NCBI GenBank assembly: GCA_023653785.1
Contig: JAMKCH010007177.1
Location: 62,001-126,000, forward strand
Reading direction: 5' to 3'
Origin: Ophioderma brevispina
Taxonomy: Eukaryota; Echinodermata; Ophiuroidea; Amphilepidida; Ophiodermatidae
DNA length: 64,000 nucleotides
Shown here: positions 22,169 to 33,847 of the stretch, piece by piece
Position numbering within the stretch: position 1 is the stretch's first letter
How the letters are laid out: each line of letters begins with the position of its first letter
Notes under the pieces: model-generated
Told to the model about the DNA's origin: nothing
What the model saw: only the letters and a program-made list of their open reading frames with translations
The model's database searches: none
Program-made: the position numbers and the translations under genes

Positions 22169-22176
22169 AATGAAAC

Positions 22177-23086
22177 CAATAAAGACGGACAAGCTGTCGA
22201 AGAATGGTTAGACAGTCAACGTCTATGGCTCCTTTACGACCCTAAGCGGCCGCCTTCATTTCATAGCGCCCTTTGGAAGAGAGGATACAACCCTGATCTC
22301 AGGGTTGCACAATTGTTTTGCTTCCCCAGGAGCAGGAATTTTGGGTTGACATTTCCCCGCCTAAACTTACACTTACAGATTTAGTAAAATTCAAATTACG
22401 ATAATATTATGTTAACTAGTGTTTAATACCTGAGGAACCAGTCGACCACAGCACATAACCCGTTTTTTTCCTTCATCTTATTTTTCACACTTTTCACCTG
22501 ACTATTTCTTTATCCACTTGGTATCATTTCCCCAGTTCTGTTCATTATTTCCCGGGAGCATTGCTCCCTGTTCCCACACTTTGTGCAACCCTACCTGATC
22601 TAGCTATTGTTAGCAAAAGATCTCTAACATGTGTAGCAAGATCCTGTTCCACAAGCTCAACATCGACCAATCGGTATCCAAGTCAACGCTACAGTAAGAC
22701 CAAACAAGGCGCCTTTTAAGCGTTGCTTTAACTATAGGAAAGCAGACTGGCAAGGATTCACGGAAGATCTGGATCAGAACATGAAGAGGATATTTCTCCA
22801 AAACCCTATAACTATGACAAATTGCCCAACTAGTGAACATGACTAACCGATGATTCATACCCAGAGGCCGTAGGACGGAATACAAACCAGGCCTTTCCAT
22901 GATCACTTTCTGCTGCAACTTGATGCAACCCACTGCAGTGCAAGTTAAAACGAATTTAACTTTGTTGCAGTACTGCATTGCAGTATGTGCAGAGACTGCT
23001 ATCCAGGCAATGCAACGCACTGCGCTGCAGTGCAGTAGAAGTCTGAACGGACCTTTCGGAATATATTCTATTGAGCGCGGCCCAAA
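22177..23086 (+). repeat. block R2, copy 2 (with LINE endonuclease right part)
   Basis: Continues the LINE fragment to about 22320, then matches 13421-14175 closely, including the CTGCAGTGCA cluster. The minus-strand open frame at 22610-23020 corresponds to the one in copy 1 and has no recognisable domain. Confidence 0.7.
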
Positions 23087-24081
23087 TAGGGTATGGCCAT
23101 GCCCTTCTGCGCTGTCGATTCGTAATCCCTATCACGGGAGGAGAGCAAAACCAAGCGTAAATTCATAATAAATTATTAAAATCATATAACTATCTGTTGC
23201 CCCAAATAAAACTTTTCTTGAAAATGAATAAAATGTCACTTCAATTTATTTCCCCCAATATCAGTGACCAATAGATACGCCAGACGCTCGAGCTAAAGAT
23301 ATTCAATTACCGGCCCGTTGTGCGGTGTAGAAAAACACTTCGGATTCCTTTTCATCTGGGAGTGCAAACCCATTGTTATTTGTCTCGCGGTTGAATAGCT
23401 CAGCTGTACCACCTCTCCGATATAGACGAAGTCTTTTTAATAACGTAAGCGCAATACTCACTATCCTCATTCGCAAATAATAAATTTGAGCTTCTAAAGT
23501 GCGTGTTTAATTAAACTTCTTTCCATGTTTTTTCATCATTTGATTCGAAAGGAAGAAAGACAACACAAACATCATGCTCAGAATGTTGTGGTCAAGCTTT
23601 GACCTAACAACTTTTGTGCAGATATTAAAATTCCGTAACTTATTGCTTAAACTTCATTTGTATTCATTTACCGCGCTTAAGAAGAAAACTTAGGGGTCAA
23701 CGACCTATATATAATGTTTAAACTAGTAGGTATTGTGCAAGAGGACGGATATTTTGTTACTCAGCCCGAATCGTGGGGGTGATAACACTGGATATAACAT
23801 TGGCTCCCGCATACGGGCCCATTGTATATCTTTAGTTAATGGTTTGCTGAAGATAAGTCTACATATCCATTGGTCACTGATATATGAAAGAGAATGATGT
23901 GAAATTTTATCATTTTAAGAAAAAAATGTGGAATTGGAAGTGATTTGGGGGGCAACGACGGTTATGTCATGTTATAGGTAATAATTTACATTAATTTTAC
24001 ACGGGTTTTGTCTTCTCCCTTTGAATGGACTACAGAAATTTGTATGCAGTTGTTATTTCGTGTCTACGCACCTAGTCTAAA
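23087..24081. mobile_element. foldback insertion specific to unit 2
   Basis: Interrupts GCGGCCCAAA / AGATATGAG, which is continuous in unit 1 near 14165. The arms (about 23130-23345 and 23790-24045) are inverse and imperfect. They share a GCAAAACC..GTAAATTCATAATAAATT-like segment, AAAATGTCAC and ATCAGTGACCAATRGATA. The same family flanks receptors 2 and 3 at 15600-15720 and 26130-26300. Confidence 0.65.
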
Positions 24082-24311
24082 AAGATATGAGTAGGTGATA
24101 AGGTGGTATTTATATGGCTGCCGACGTTATTCTATTGACAGCGGAATATATTTAAAGAGCTGCTACATTGTGAAAGTCGCTTTATAATGTCGATATGATT
24201 TAAAAGTCGATCGTTAATAGCCTCGTTCCGGACATCGGATTTTACCTAACTGGTTAAATATTGATGCTGGGGAAGGCTGCTATTTTTTCATTTCATTTAC
24301 TCGTGAAATCT

Positions 24312-25809
24312 TAGAGGGAGGAGCACGCGACCCCCCAGGGTAAACATCATCGTTTACCCCGCACTACGGAAAAGATTTGACACCTTTGGTATGCTTAGTA
24401 GGACCCTCTATATCAACGCTAGGTAGGAAGTACTCTCAAATTGTGGTGTCACTTTTCCAATAGCGGCCAATTTAAGTTTACACAGGGGTCAAACTTTTAA
24501 GAGACACTGGCACATTTGAAAAATAGTGCGCCCTCAAGATTTTTCAAAATCGATATTTTTGCATGGTTGTAAAGCTTGTATATAAAAAAGCCCTCACCCG
24601 AAATGATTAAGACCAAATCAGCTTCCTTATGGGTAAACGGAACGATTTTGTAATTTAACGTCGCCGGCGACGCGAAATTCAGCAGACGACGAAAATGGCA
24701 TTTGACACAAGAACACGCACGCCGTATGCATGTTTCCCACGCTATGCACACTGTTTGACCGGTCTATAACCTTTGTGGTTTTAATATCAGTGAGTACGAG
24801 TCAAAAATATTCATGTAATATACACATTTGTTGATTAAAGTTATGGAAAACTTAAAAGTTGGCCTACAAATTACCTGGATATCTTTATCCTCATATCAAT
24901 GTCCCTATCTGTTTTGGAGTATGTTATTTTATGTGTAAAATATATCTCTGTTCTTCCAATGGCCTAGACATCATTTGAGAGCAAATTGAAGAAATTTCAT
25001 ATTTTGTGAAAATGTGCCAGTGCCGCTTTAAAATGCTCCATGTTGAAAATGTATGCCATATTGTCCGTCTAGTCATAAGAATTCCAAAAATGTATAGTTT
25101 GTACCATCTATGACCATTGGTTTTGGAGTTATATGGTAAAAATGGCTGAAATGGTAAAAAAATGTCAATTTCTATTTGTACATGGGTCAAAACCAGAAGT
25201 TGCTCCAATTTTGTTGAAAAATGAAAGAAGTTGTTCATCTAGCTTAATGCGTCAAAATCTGCAGGGTATAGTTATCATCTTATGCGACAAAATAGGTCAT
25301 AGGGCAACATAATCCAATTGGCGTTGACCTTCTTTGACCCTTATCTCTGTAAGTAAACATTTAACATAATCAAAACTATACTTTTTGGGAGTCCTCTTAA
25401 CTCAGGCAATAATTTGCAAGTATTTAAAATATAATCAGATTAACTTTTAATGTTGACCCCTGTACAAATTGAGATTGACCTTTTTACCAGTTTAGTAATT
25501 TTTACCCTATAACTCCAAAACCAATGGTCGTAGGTGGTACAAACTATACATGTTTGGAATCCTTATGATTAGATGGACAATATGGCATACATTGCAGCAT
25601 GATTGGGGCATTTTAAAAGTTTGACCCCTGTGTAAACTTAAATTGGCCCCTACTGAAAACGTGATACCACAATTTGAGAGTACTACCAACCAAGCGTTGA
25701 TGTAGAAGGTCCATACTAACTACCAAATGTGTCAAACCTTTTCTGTAGTGGAAGGTAAACGAATTCCTTAAATAAGGCCCCTATGATATTCTGCTCGTGC
25801 TCTATTAGG
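24312..25809. mobile_element. foldback element in block R3, copy 2
   Basis: Same element as 14410-15340, enlarged by the TTAA MITE at 24501-25027. Arm tips are GAGCACGCGACC on the left and GCTCGTGCTC on the right. Confidence 0.75.
24501..25027. mobile_element. second TTAA-target MITE, 527 bases
   Basis: The ends GAGACACTGGCACATTT and AATGTGCCAGTGCCGCT are inverse with mismatches. TTAA flanks both ends (24497-24500 and 25028-25031). The empty site CTTTTAAAATGCTCC is present at 14596-14610 in unit 1. It is a different family from the AGGCTGACTC element. Confidence 0.8.
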
Positions 25810-26045
25810 GCTATAGTAAATAGTGACCGTGAGACTTCCAAAACCTTTTTGGGACACAGTCCACTGTTTCGGGGGGAGGCATTTGTATTTACAGAATCAA
25901 TAACATCTCAAGAAACAAACTGGATATGTTTTACATTTACCGTCTGGACCGAATTGTTGTATTCAACATTTTGCTGTCTTAAGATAAAATGGAAATTGAT
26001 AATTTCTAAATACATTTTCCCATACGCTTTTTTGTGTATAGATAT

Positions 26046-26319
26046 AATATGCATATGTAACTGTGGGGCGTAGACCAAATAACCAACTGTATAACCAAAT
26101 GTGTAGTCCCCATCAAGGGCTAGGGTAAAACCAAGTGTAAATTCATAATAAATTATTATATGAAACTGGCACATTTTATTGAAAATAAATAAAATGTCAC
26201 CTCAATTTCTTTTTCTCAATATAAGTGACTAATGGATATACATAGACTTAAAGCAAACCATCATGAATGTGAAGTGTTTTATCCATCGCATATCCGGCCG
26301 ATTGTTGAACGGGCCATTC
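26046..26319 (+). repeat. R3 to receptor-3 junction sequence
   Basis: Holds a 26065-26160 segment absent from unit 1 (with GTAAAACCAAGTGTAAATTC, related to the foldback family at 23087). Sequence common to both units follows. Confidence 0.5.
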
Positions 26320-26770
26320 CCTACAATAATAGACAATATTCACATGGATTCACGAAGCGAAAGTGGGCCATGTGACTAGAATTTTTTACCCTTGTCATTG
26401 GCAATATATGGTTTATTATTCTATATATATGACATATGACTTCAAATTCGTGTCTCATATTAGTCACAAACAAAACAATTTAATTAGAGGTTATAATGAA
26501 GGCGACATGTATAATGAATGACTGAATAAGTCGTTACGGATACATCTTTAATCAAAGTCACGCAACTTGCTGCAATTGAGGTATCTTCATTTATCATCAC
26601 TGAAGTCATACTTACGGAAGAGGTTCGCAATACTCTGAGCTCCGACGAGAAGTTGTGTCATAGTGTCATCCGTTTGTTTTCAAACATCTTCAATTGTTTG
26701 TATGTTATTCATCTAACGATTCGATATTTCTTCCAACTGTCACTGCAGTGCGAAAGCAAAATTAAAATCC
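26320..26770 (+). promoter_or_regulatory. shared receptor 5' flank (copy 3)
   Basis: Matches copies 1 and 2 over about 440 bases. The core at 26530-26605 has ACATCTTTAATCA, CGCAACTTGCTGCAATTGAG and GTATCTTCATTTATCATC. An AG at 26749 in CACTGCAG, shortly before the coding start, could also be a splice acceptor; receptor 4 has TTTCTTGCAG at the same place. Promoter activity is inferred. Confidence 0.55.
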
Positions 26771-27883
26771 ATGGAATCTGTAGAGATGAACACTACAAAC
26801 TTGTGTGACTTGGATGGTGTGATTAACCTAACCGATCCAGTAATCGCCGATCAATGGATAAGAAGCGACAGTGAACAGTTTATGGTCGGCGTAATAATAC
26901 CGCTAGTTTCGGCAGTTGGTGTCTTTGGAAACGTGGCATTTTTGTTTATGGTATTGCGATTAAAAGAAATACGGACTAACTTGAACGCGTACCTTGCTAA
27001 TTTAGCGATATGTGATATCATGTTTCTGCTGTTTTCAAACTTTTGGTATGCAGTTTATTCGAGCCATTCTCCTGTAAGCTCAGCTTTCGATATTAGTTCC
27101 TTCATTGAATGTGCTGCATACATTTTGACTACGCGAATATGGTATGGGGCATCCTTATTTCTTGTAACTCTTATTTCAATAGAGCGGTTCTATGCCATAT
27201 GCAAACCCCTAAAACACATAATGTTAAAGGGCCATGCGCGTACCTTCAAGCTACTCTCAGCAATATGGATTGTAGAAGTTTTGCTTGCTCTATCTATAGT
27301 TCCAAGCTTTCTTGAGTACAAAAGTTTTTGCTTATTGTGGCCCAAGACAGATGAGTACCACAATCTACCAAGTACGTTCAGTCGATGCTCTCCAGTAAGC
27401 AAATTTGCAGTAGCGTATGCAGCAATATGTGAAACCTTTACGTTGATGGCTTCAATAATAATCAATTGTTGGTTATTCTTTCGAATAATTATGGCTCTGT
27501 ACCAACGCCCTTTGGCTACTGATGCAGAAAAGAACACTGCCCTAAGTGCCAACGCTATTCGCGTTCGCCATCAAGTGACTCGTGCACTGGTAATCAATGG
27601 AATCATTTTCTTCATATGCCAGACGCCTTACCAGCTTGTATTATTTCAGAAGTTTTTTACACATATAGGAGGAATAGACATTTTTGGAACTGAACAATTT
27701 AATACTCTGCTTATTATTGGCCACGCTTGCTTATTTATAAATACTGTTATTAATCCGTATCTCTATGTTTTCAGCTGTCAGCATTACAGGAGAGCAATGT
27801 ACAAGGCATTTTGCCCGGGGAGGGTTCTCAGTGATTTGCTGGGTAGCCATGCTCGTTCCCGGAGTTTTGGAAGTAACCCCTAA
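26771..27883 (+). CDS. class A (rhodopsin-like) G-protein-coupled receptor 3, intact
   Basis: Single exon, 370 residues, the best-preserved member. Sequons are at N7 and N19. Helix 1 spans about 39-63 (N54 of GN), helix 2 72-97 (D82 in NLAICD), helix 3 114-138 with Cys114 and E138-R139-F140 then YAICKPLKH, helix 4 161-180 (W166), helix 5 210-238, helix 6 269-292 with C283-QTP, and helix 7 309-333 with N328-PYLY. Helix 8 has CQHYRRAMYKAF, followed by a short Ser/Arg-rich tail. A loop-2 Cys (187 or 206) can bond Cys114. The set of motifs fits peptide-type class A receptors of the plasma membrane; no helix-5 Pro is visible. Ligand unknown. It is nearly identical over the first 254 bases to pseudogene 2. 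Start chosen because the ATG and following residues are conserved in all four copies. Confidence 0.9.
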   Translation: MESVEMNTTNLCDLDGVINLTDPVIADQWIRSDSEQFMVGVIIPLVSAVGVFGNVAFLFMVLRLKEIRTNLNAYLANLAICDIMFLLFSNFWYAVYSSHSPVSSAFDISSFIECAAYILTTRIWYGASLFLVTLISIERFYAICKPLKHIMLKGHARTFKLLSAIWIVEVLLALSIVPSFLEYKSFCLLWPKTDEYHNLPSTFSRCSPVSKFAVAYAAICETFTLMASIIINCWLFFRIIMALYQRPLATDAEKNTALSANAIRVRHQVTRALVINGIIFFICQTPYQLVLFQKFFTHIGGIDIFGTEQFNTLLIIGHACLFINTVINPYLYVFSCQHYRRAMYKAFCPGRVLSDLLGSHARSRSFGSNP

Positions 27884-28022
27884 CGGGAACCATTTTCAGT
27901 AAAAATATGCTCCTATTATAATTAGGACTGAGCATTAATTATAATTTGTATAAATGATAGCTCTTAGTGTTAAACTCCCACCCTAATTACCCGCCTTTAA
28001 GACTGAATTTCTGATTGGTTAA

Positions 28023-28235
28023 AGCCTGACTCAGAGATTTTAAAATATATTTTTGTACATTAATTAAAATAAGCATCTAGAACTAAAGATAGTCGCCTAA
28101 AAACTGAAACAAAGTTTGAGATGAAACGGATTCTTAGTTTTGATGTAGTAAACATTTATGTGCAGTATAGCAGTATACCATAGGATGTGATTTTCTATAT
28201 GAAGGACATGGATTTGAGCTCTAGACCTCTTTAGC
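28023..28235 (+). mobile_element. TTAA-target MITE family, left part (unit 3)
   Basis: AAGCCTGACTCAGAGATTTT follows TTAA-like sequence at 28019-28022. The interior matches 10055-10240. The right end is missing; at 28235 it passes into the 250-base segment shared with 10250-10530. Confidence 0.6.
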
Positions 28236-28732
28236 CCTTTTACCATTCTTACAACGTTGCTGAAAGTTATGTGTTCCATTGACAATTAATAGACATTCGA
28301 CAGATATGCGATGTGATCAGTAATAGTTTCAAGAAAGCATTTCTGACAGTTGGCATTATATTCTTGGATTGAACATTGTAAACAGACAAACTTTCACAGT
28401 GTTGACCCGATTCAGTTATATAAAGTTTCCATCTTGTATATTGAATTATATTAACGCCAATACCCCATGTGTAAAATTTGGCTTTGATATTTCAATCCGG
28501 TTTTTATATGAGAGCTAAATCGTGATTTTATTTAAGCCCGTACAATACTGTTTGAAAGTAATTTGGTCGACCGAAGTGTGGCGCTTTAATTCCCCCGCCT
28601 TTTTCGCTCAGAACATCAAAACAAAACACTTAGTATCCTTACGATATCACAAGATTAAAGAGTACCTTTCTTCAGACACCAAAAATTGACTACCTCGGGT
28701 AAAATCAGGTTTTCTGGGGACGAGGCTATTAA

Positions 28733-29000
28733 AGGCTGACTCAGAGATTTCCCGATGATGGCGCACTCAATTTTCAAACAAATCGCGTTTTTTGCATATA
28801 CACAATGCTTGTCCATGCGGTAATCACTGTGTGAAATAACTAAGCTCAAATCGAAGTCCTTCATATAGAAAATCACAACTTTGTTATAAAATTTCGGATC
28901 CGGAATTTTTGTTATACACTTATCCTATGGCACTGTTATACCGTGCATAAATGTTTACTGCATGAAAACGGAAAATCCGATTCAACTCTAACTTTCGAAT
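28733..29000 (-). mobile_element. TTAA-target MITE family, inverted truncated copy
   Basis: TTAA at 28729-28732, then AGGCTGACTCAGAGATTTCC. The following sequence is the reverse complement of 17870-18140, including the GGATCCGGAATTTTTGTTAT part. The far end is lost near 29000. Confidence 0.7.
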
Positions 29001-29460
29001 TAAAGACACTATCAGACATTTATCCGAAAGAGTCAAAATATTAGAAATTTGCAGGAATAGCTTAAAAGTGAAGGATAAGTCTGTAGAGCTCTCATAAAGT
29101 ACTTTTTCCAACTTAAAAACTGTTACGTGTTGTGGTAAGTGTTCGTACGGACAGTAATGACTAAAATATACGATTTTGTCCTTATTACGTTGCTTCTGGT
29201 CTTAGCATTTGCAGGGTATGTTAGGTTACTTGTACTTGTTTACAGACATGCTAAAATCTGATTTTTGATGATTTTTTTTTTCGATTTTATGATTTAGCAA
29301 TTCACTGATAGGTAACTATCTTTAGTTCAAGATGACTATTTTCAATTACTACACAAAAAATTATATTTCGAAATCTCTAAATCAGCTTTTAACGATCGGG
29401 CCATCGACGGTTAAATGTCATTGCTCTATATTCTGAAAAGTACTTTGTGCATTAAATACA
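29001..29460. other. unassigned sequence
   Basis: No gene or repeat match recognised. Confidence 0.35.
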
Positions 29461-29630
29461 TAAATTATGTAAAAATAGAACTCTATCATAATTATGTAAA
29501 ATCTTAATTTTGGTAGAAATTTACTTAATTTAGGTAAAATTTTACTTAAATTAGGTATTTTTCTTAGTTATTATGGAGTTCTAATTTTACACAGCTTGTG
29601 TATTTTTACATAATTTTTTCTCTGTGCAGA
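29460..29630. repeat. AT-rich imperfect palindrome
   Basis: AAATTATGTAAAAATA near 29463 and its inverse TATTTTTACATAATTTT near 29601 bracket inverse copies of GAACTC and of TTACTTAAATT/AATTTAGGTAA words. A MITE is possible; I cannot define the target duplication. Confidence 0.45.
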
Positions 29631-29898
29631 AAAGATAAATATATAAAATTATTTTAAAAGTAATGAAGACGTAAATAATACTTAAATTTTGTTCAGCACA
29701 ATAACACATCAATGATATCGTCGTGGTCACGACATAGTGTCGAATCTGATTTTTTGGTCAAATTGAGTTAATAGTTGATTCTGGTTGCATTTTATGTACT
29801 CTTTAATTGTACCCAAAAATAAAAGTGAAATTACATCTCCTAACCAAAATAGCCGCACTCGAATAACACCCATTTGTATAAGACGGGTTTCACAAACA

Positions 29899-29916
29899 AT
29901 CGAATACGTATTCGAT
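29899..29916. repeat. subterminal palindrome 1
   Basis: ATCGAATACGTATTCGAT, an 18-base perfect palindrome inside the left end of the 2.9-kb element. Candidate transposase-binding site (inference). Confidence 0.7.
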
Positions 29917-29962
29917 AGCTTTGTGTGTCCAAATATCTCAAAGCACACAGATAAATTGCGAA

Positions 29963-29976
29963 CGAATACGTATTCG
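29963..29976. repeat. subterminal palindrome 2
   Basis: CGAATACGTATTCG, 47 bases after the first palindrome. Confidence 0.7.
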
Positions 29977-31767
29977 CTGGGACAAAGATTGCTACTTCAG
30001 TGATCAAAATCGATAATAGGTCTGTCAAGATCGTGATATTACCTTTCTATACTTCATGAGGGATTGGTCATGTTATTTCACATTTTAATTTTTGTGTTTT
30101 AACTATGTTACTTGTACTAATTGAAACCTACGGTCTGTGCGTCGTGAAAAAGAATTATCCAAGTTTTGTAGTTTTAACATTGTACAAACTAACCAAATTT
30201 ATCACTTTTAGGGGGACATAGTGACATTAACCCTCGTATTACCAAAGGGGAGGAGTTACCACCCCAGGTAAACTTTCCTCCGGTGCGCAAAAGCGTTAAA
30301 AACTTTCGTTAAGTCTTCCATATAATTATTTCACACCCTTCTGCTCATTGTGGCGAAACAAATGTGAAGGTAGCACCGTCACCGGGGTTAGCGTCGAAGT
30401 CGATTGGTGGGGAGTGGTTCTATTACCTCTACTACCTATTATTGAAAATGCAGCATTCTGATTGGTCAGTTTACTGCCCATTATTATGCAATAATGCATT
30501 TTCTTATCATTTATTTTCATTCACCGGCATGCAAAATACACATAAATAAGGCATATTACCTTAAAACCTATACAAACAAACACAATAAAATCAAGTTGTT
30601 TTAGTTAATAGAATAGAAATAAAGGTTTTGTAGTATCATCTATGTGCTCATAATGTATCCTCGGGCGGAAAAAAATAAGGGCGCCATTATTTAGTTTTTC
30701 CTACCTCGGGCACATTATTCCCTATAAATGATACTGCATTACCCTTTAGTTATTAGTTCATTTGTTTAAATATTGTGCACTGTATGGCTCTAAAATTATA
30801 TGTTGATTAAAAACTAGTCATTTTCCATGTCATTTGGGCCCAAAACCCACATGAAAATCCAATATTCCTACCTATTTTGATGCAAAATTTCATTTTTTCA
30901 TTTTATACTCTGATGTGTGTCTGTGGAAATGACCAATTTTGCCAACTTATGAACTTTGACGTCATTGTGACGCCAAACTAGGTTATGTTGGAAGCAATAG
31001 AAAGCGGAGTTCTCGGGGTGTTTACCACCCCACCCCTTAGTAAACCGTGTTACAAAAATAGACTTGGTAAACATATTGTGAAAGTTTTTCTTTGATGTTA
31101 ACTTGGATATTCTGCAAACTAAATAATTACTAATACATCATTTAAAAAAACTCGCCAATATTTTTATTTCAGGAATAAATGGATATTTTCTTTGGGAAGT
31201 TGTTTGTATAAGCGTTAGTGCCCTCTAAATTGTTTAGATTATGTTAGATTTTACTATTGAGTATATTACCCATTTAACTGTTAATTCGTTTCAAGTTTGG
31301 TATATATTTTAAGCGTGTACATTACTTTAAAAGATAGGAACTATATATGTAACGAAAAATGTAAGAAAACGAGAAAAATATGGTTGTTATAAAGTCGTAT
31401 AGACCACTTTTATCCACCAAAACCTTTTGAGTTATGAAACATTCCAGTTACATTTTAAATATTTATTGTGTGTTGCAACATGCATACTATTTATTATTTT
31501 TTATATAACATGCACTACAATGTTTGTGTTCCTTCTAACGTATTTACTCCTGAAATTTATGTGGTTTTTTTCTGCAAAAATGAGTTAAAACATATTGGCG
31601 ACTAATTACAGATATTAATTTTGAGGAGCCAAATGTGTAAGAGGTTGTAATTTTCTGAATTCGTCGGTCATCGTGGTCAGTCTGCGCTATATTTTAACCG
31701 TTTATGGAAGTCGTTTGTCTACAGATTAGCACTGTTTGTAGCATAAACACAATGCAATAGACATCCA

Positions 31768-31950
31768 GTAGCATCATCATCATCATCATCATCAACATCA
31801 TCATCATCCAGTAGCAGCATCATCATCATCCAGTAGCATCATCATCATCCAGTAGCATCATCATCATCATCATCATAAAAAAAAAAAAAAAAAAAACATC
31901 ATCATCCAGTAGCATCATCATCCAGTAGCATCATCATCATCATCCAGTAG

Positions 31951-31981
<31 letters not shown>

Positions 31982-32145
31982 TAGCATCATCATCATCATC
32001 ATCATCATCCAGTAGCATCATCATCATCCAGTAGCATCATCATCATCATCATCCAGTAGCAGCATCATCATCATCATCATCATCCAGTAGCATCATCATC
32101 ATCATCATCCAGTAGCATCATCATCATCATCCAGTAGCATCATTC
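31768..32145 (+). repeat. compound microsatellite (ATC)n with CCAGTAGC spacers
   Basis: Runs of ATC of varying length are separated by CCAGTAGC about every 15-30 bases, with one run of about 19 A at 31878. This gives a higher-order array of at least ten spacer-delimited blocks. Confidence 0.9.
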
Positions 32146-32322
32146 ATTGTCGTCGTCAATTCAAGCTCGATGTTTCCTTATTTCATCGTTATTGCCACCA
32201 TCATCACCGCCATCGTTATTCTTATCATCATAGCATCATCGGCATCATTATTTTCAAATAGTAAAAACCTGTAGCTATAGTAATCTCACCGTACCAACAT
32301 TAGAAATCAACGGGTTTCGTGC

Positions 32323-32342
32323 AGTCGAATACGTATTCGACT
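32323..32342. repeat. subterminal palindrome 3
   Basis: A 20-base perfect palindrome with the same CGAATACGTATTCG core, 271 bases from the right end. As at the left end, it follows ACGGGTTTC closely. Confidence 0.7.
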
Positions 32343-32613
32343 CCTTAGAAAACAGCGAATCAAACATTTGGGTTTTGACAAACTGTCAAATTACATTCAG
32401 TGGCCATTTTGAATAAGAAAACAGTTGTTTCTTGGTATTTTAATACTGTCGTCAGTTAGTAACCATTCATGTCTTTAACATACACCACTTAAAATAGCCA
32501 TTTCCTTTTATTTCTTTTAATTACACGCATTCATAAATAACTCAAACTTTCAAACGCCGTTTTCTCAGAACTAGCATAAATGCTGATTCGACAGTATGCA
32601 GAACCCACGACGA

Positions 32614-33052
32614 TATAATCAGTATAATAAAGGAAATGTGCAAGGTAATGTTATAGTAACCTCATTTTGGTGATTAAAAAAATTATTGTATTTCTGTATT
32701 TTAACAAAAGAAAAAAATTCTAGCAGGGAAAGTACCTAGTGTTATATTAAGGAGAGACAAACCTTTGTTTACATGTTTTGGAGACATTTCTAGAAAAGCT
32801 ACTTTAGATAGATTGGCGATTTTCCTGCTATTTTACAAAATAAAGATTGTAACGTATCGCTCGTTCCCAATTATGTCATCATTGAACTTTTCTATTGGAT
32901 AAAGATTGCATCATAAGATAAAATTTATGTGAGATCCGATTGGATAATGTAAGATGTTGCAATAGGCTATTATTAGATATTATGGAAACCTAACTAGAGA
33001 AAATATATATATTGGGCTTAATTTGAATCTACAGAAATAAAAAAATAGAGTG
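32614..33052 (+). repeat. block R1, copy 3, left part
   Basis: Resumes R1 immediately after the 2.9-kb element (GTATAATAAAGGAAATGTGC) and stops in AAAAAAATAGAG at the boundary with LINE sequence. R1 resumes from 34836. Confidence 0.75.
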
Positions 33053-33690
33053 CCTGCGAATGATATGACCAATGACATGAGAATAGTACAGAAGGACTGG
33101 GGTGCCACAACATATTCCCTGCGGACCCCATATCTAAGACGAGCCGCTATACGATTTCCATTCACACTGACCTGGCTGGACTATCACACAAATATGACCG
33201 AACGCAGTCCTTCACAGTTCCCTTGAGCCCAAAGTCTTCTGAAAGACGCTGTATAAGGATTTCATGATCGACAGTGTCAACGCGCAGATAGTCGATCATC
33301 ACCAAGAACACACCCTGCTTGTCTCCAATAGCTCTAAGGATTATCTGAACAGAAAGGAGGGCAGTTTCGGTGCTATGGGCACAGGGGTAAAGGCTGACTG
33401 TAAGGGTTCGACAGTTTGGGGGGGTGGAATCACTAGGATGTTACTTGGGAGGATACGACCTTTTCAATAAGTTTGCCCACAAAATGTCAGATTCGAGACC
33501 GTCCGGTAATTCTTTATTTGCTGACAATCAAGGGATGTTTTTTTGGAACAGCGTATAATTGCCTTGCGAAGGCTCAGCCGGGAACATACCAGAAATAAGT
33601 GAGGAATATAATAATGGCGACACAAAACCGGGATAACGGAGGAGAGATGATTCTTCACTATCCAAATGGACATGGGATCAAGACTACATT
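33053..33690 (-). mobile_element. LINE reverse transcriptase fragment (CR1/L2/jockey-like), antisense
   Basis: Reading the minus strand from about 33690 down: SLISGMFPAE, KKTSLDCQQIKNYRTVSNL, AHSTETALLSVQ, LVMIDYLRVDTVDHEIL, then LRYGVRREYVVAP near 33075-33120. These follow the order of LINE reverse transcriptase blocks: KNYRPVSNL, SAYRxxHSTETAL, DxxxAFDTVDHEIL, GVPQGSVLGP. Several frameshifts separate them and the YxDD block is missing beyond 33053. A dead fragment of a non-LTR retrotransposon. Confidence 0.85.
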
Positions 33691-33847
33691 ATTTCGCTGG
33701 ACATTTCACATCAATTTTGTAAGTCATCAACAGTAATAGGATGGAATTTGGACATTGTGCTATGTAAGGGGTTGACATCAATATAAAACACTGGTAGGTA
33801 TTTTGAAAATTCAAGACATCCACCTCAGTATCGAATTTTCAACTTTA

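Larger units (their letters stand above)
29718..32613. mobile_element. 2.9-kb element with TA target and CGAATACGTATTCG subterminal palindromes
   Basis: The ends TCGTCGTGG and CCACGACGA are exact inverses. TGTCGAATC at 29738-29746 is mirrored by GATTCGACA at 32585-32593. TA flanks both ends (29716-29717 and 32614-32615). Units 1 and 2 keep the empty site CAATGATACAATCAG (10606, 18184). CGAATACGTATTCG occurs twice near the left end and once near the right end. The interior holds a compound (ATC)n array. I see no transposase; the open frames are short and unlike known families. Confidence 0.8.

Noticed and set aside
31768..32145. CRISPR-like alternation of ATC runs and CCAGTAGC spacers
   Set aside because: Spacers are identical and short and the runs are simple-sequence; this is a compound microsatellite in an animal genome.
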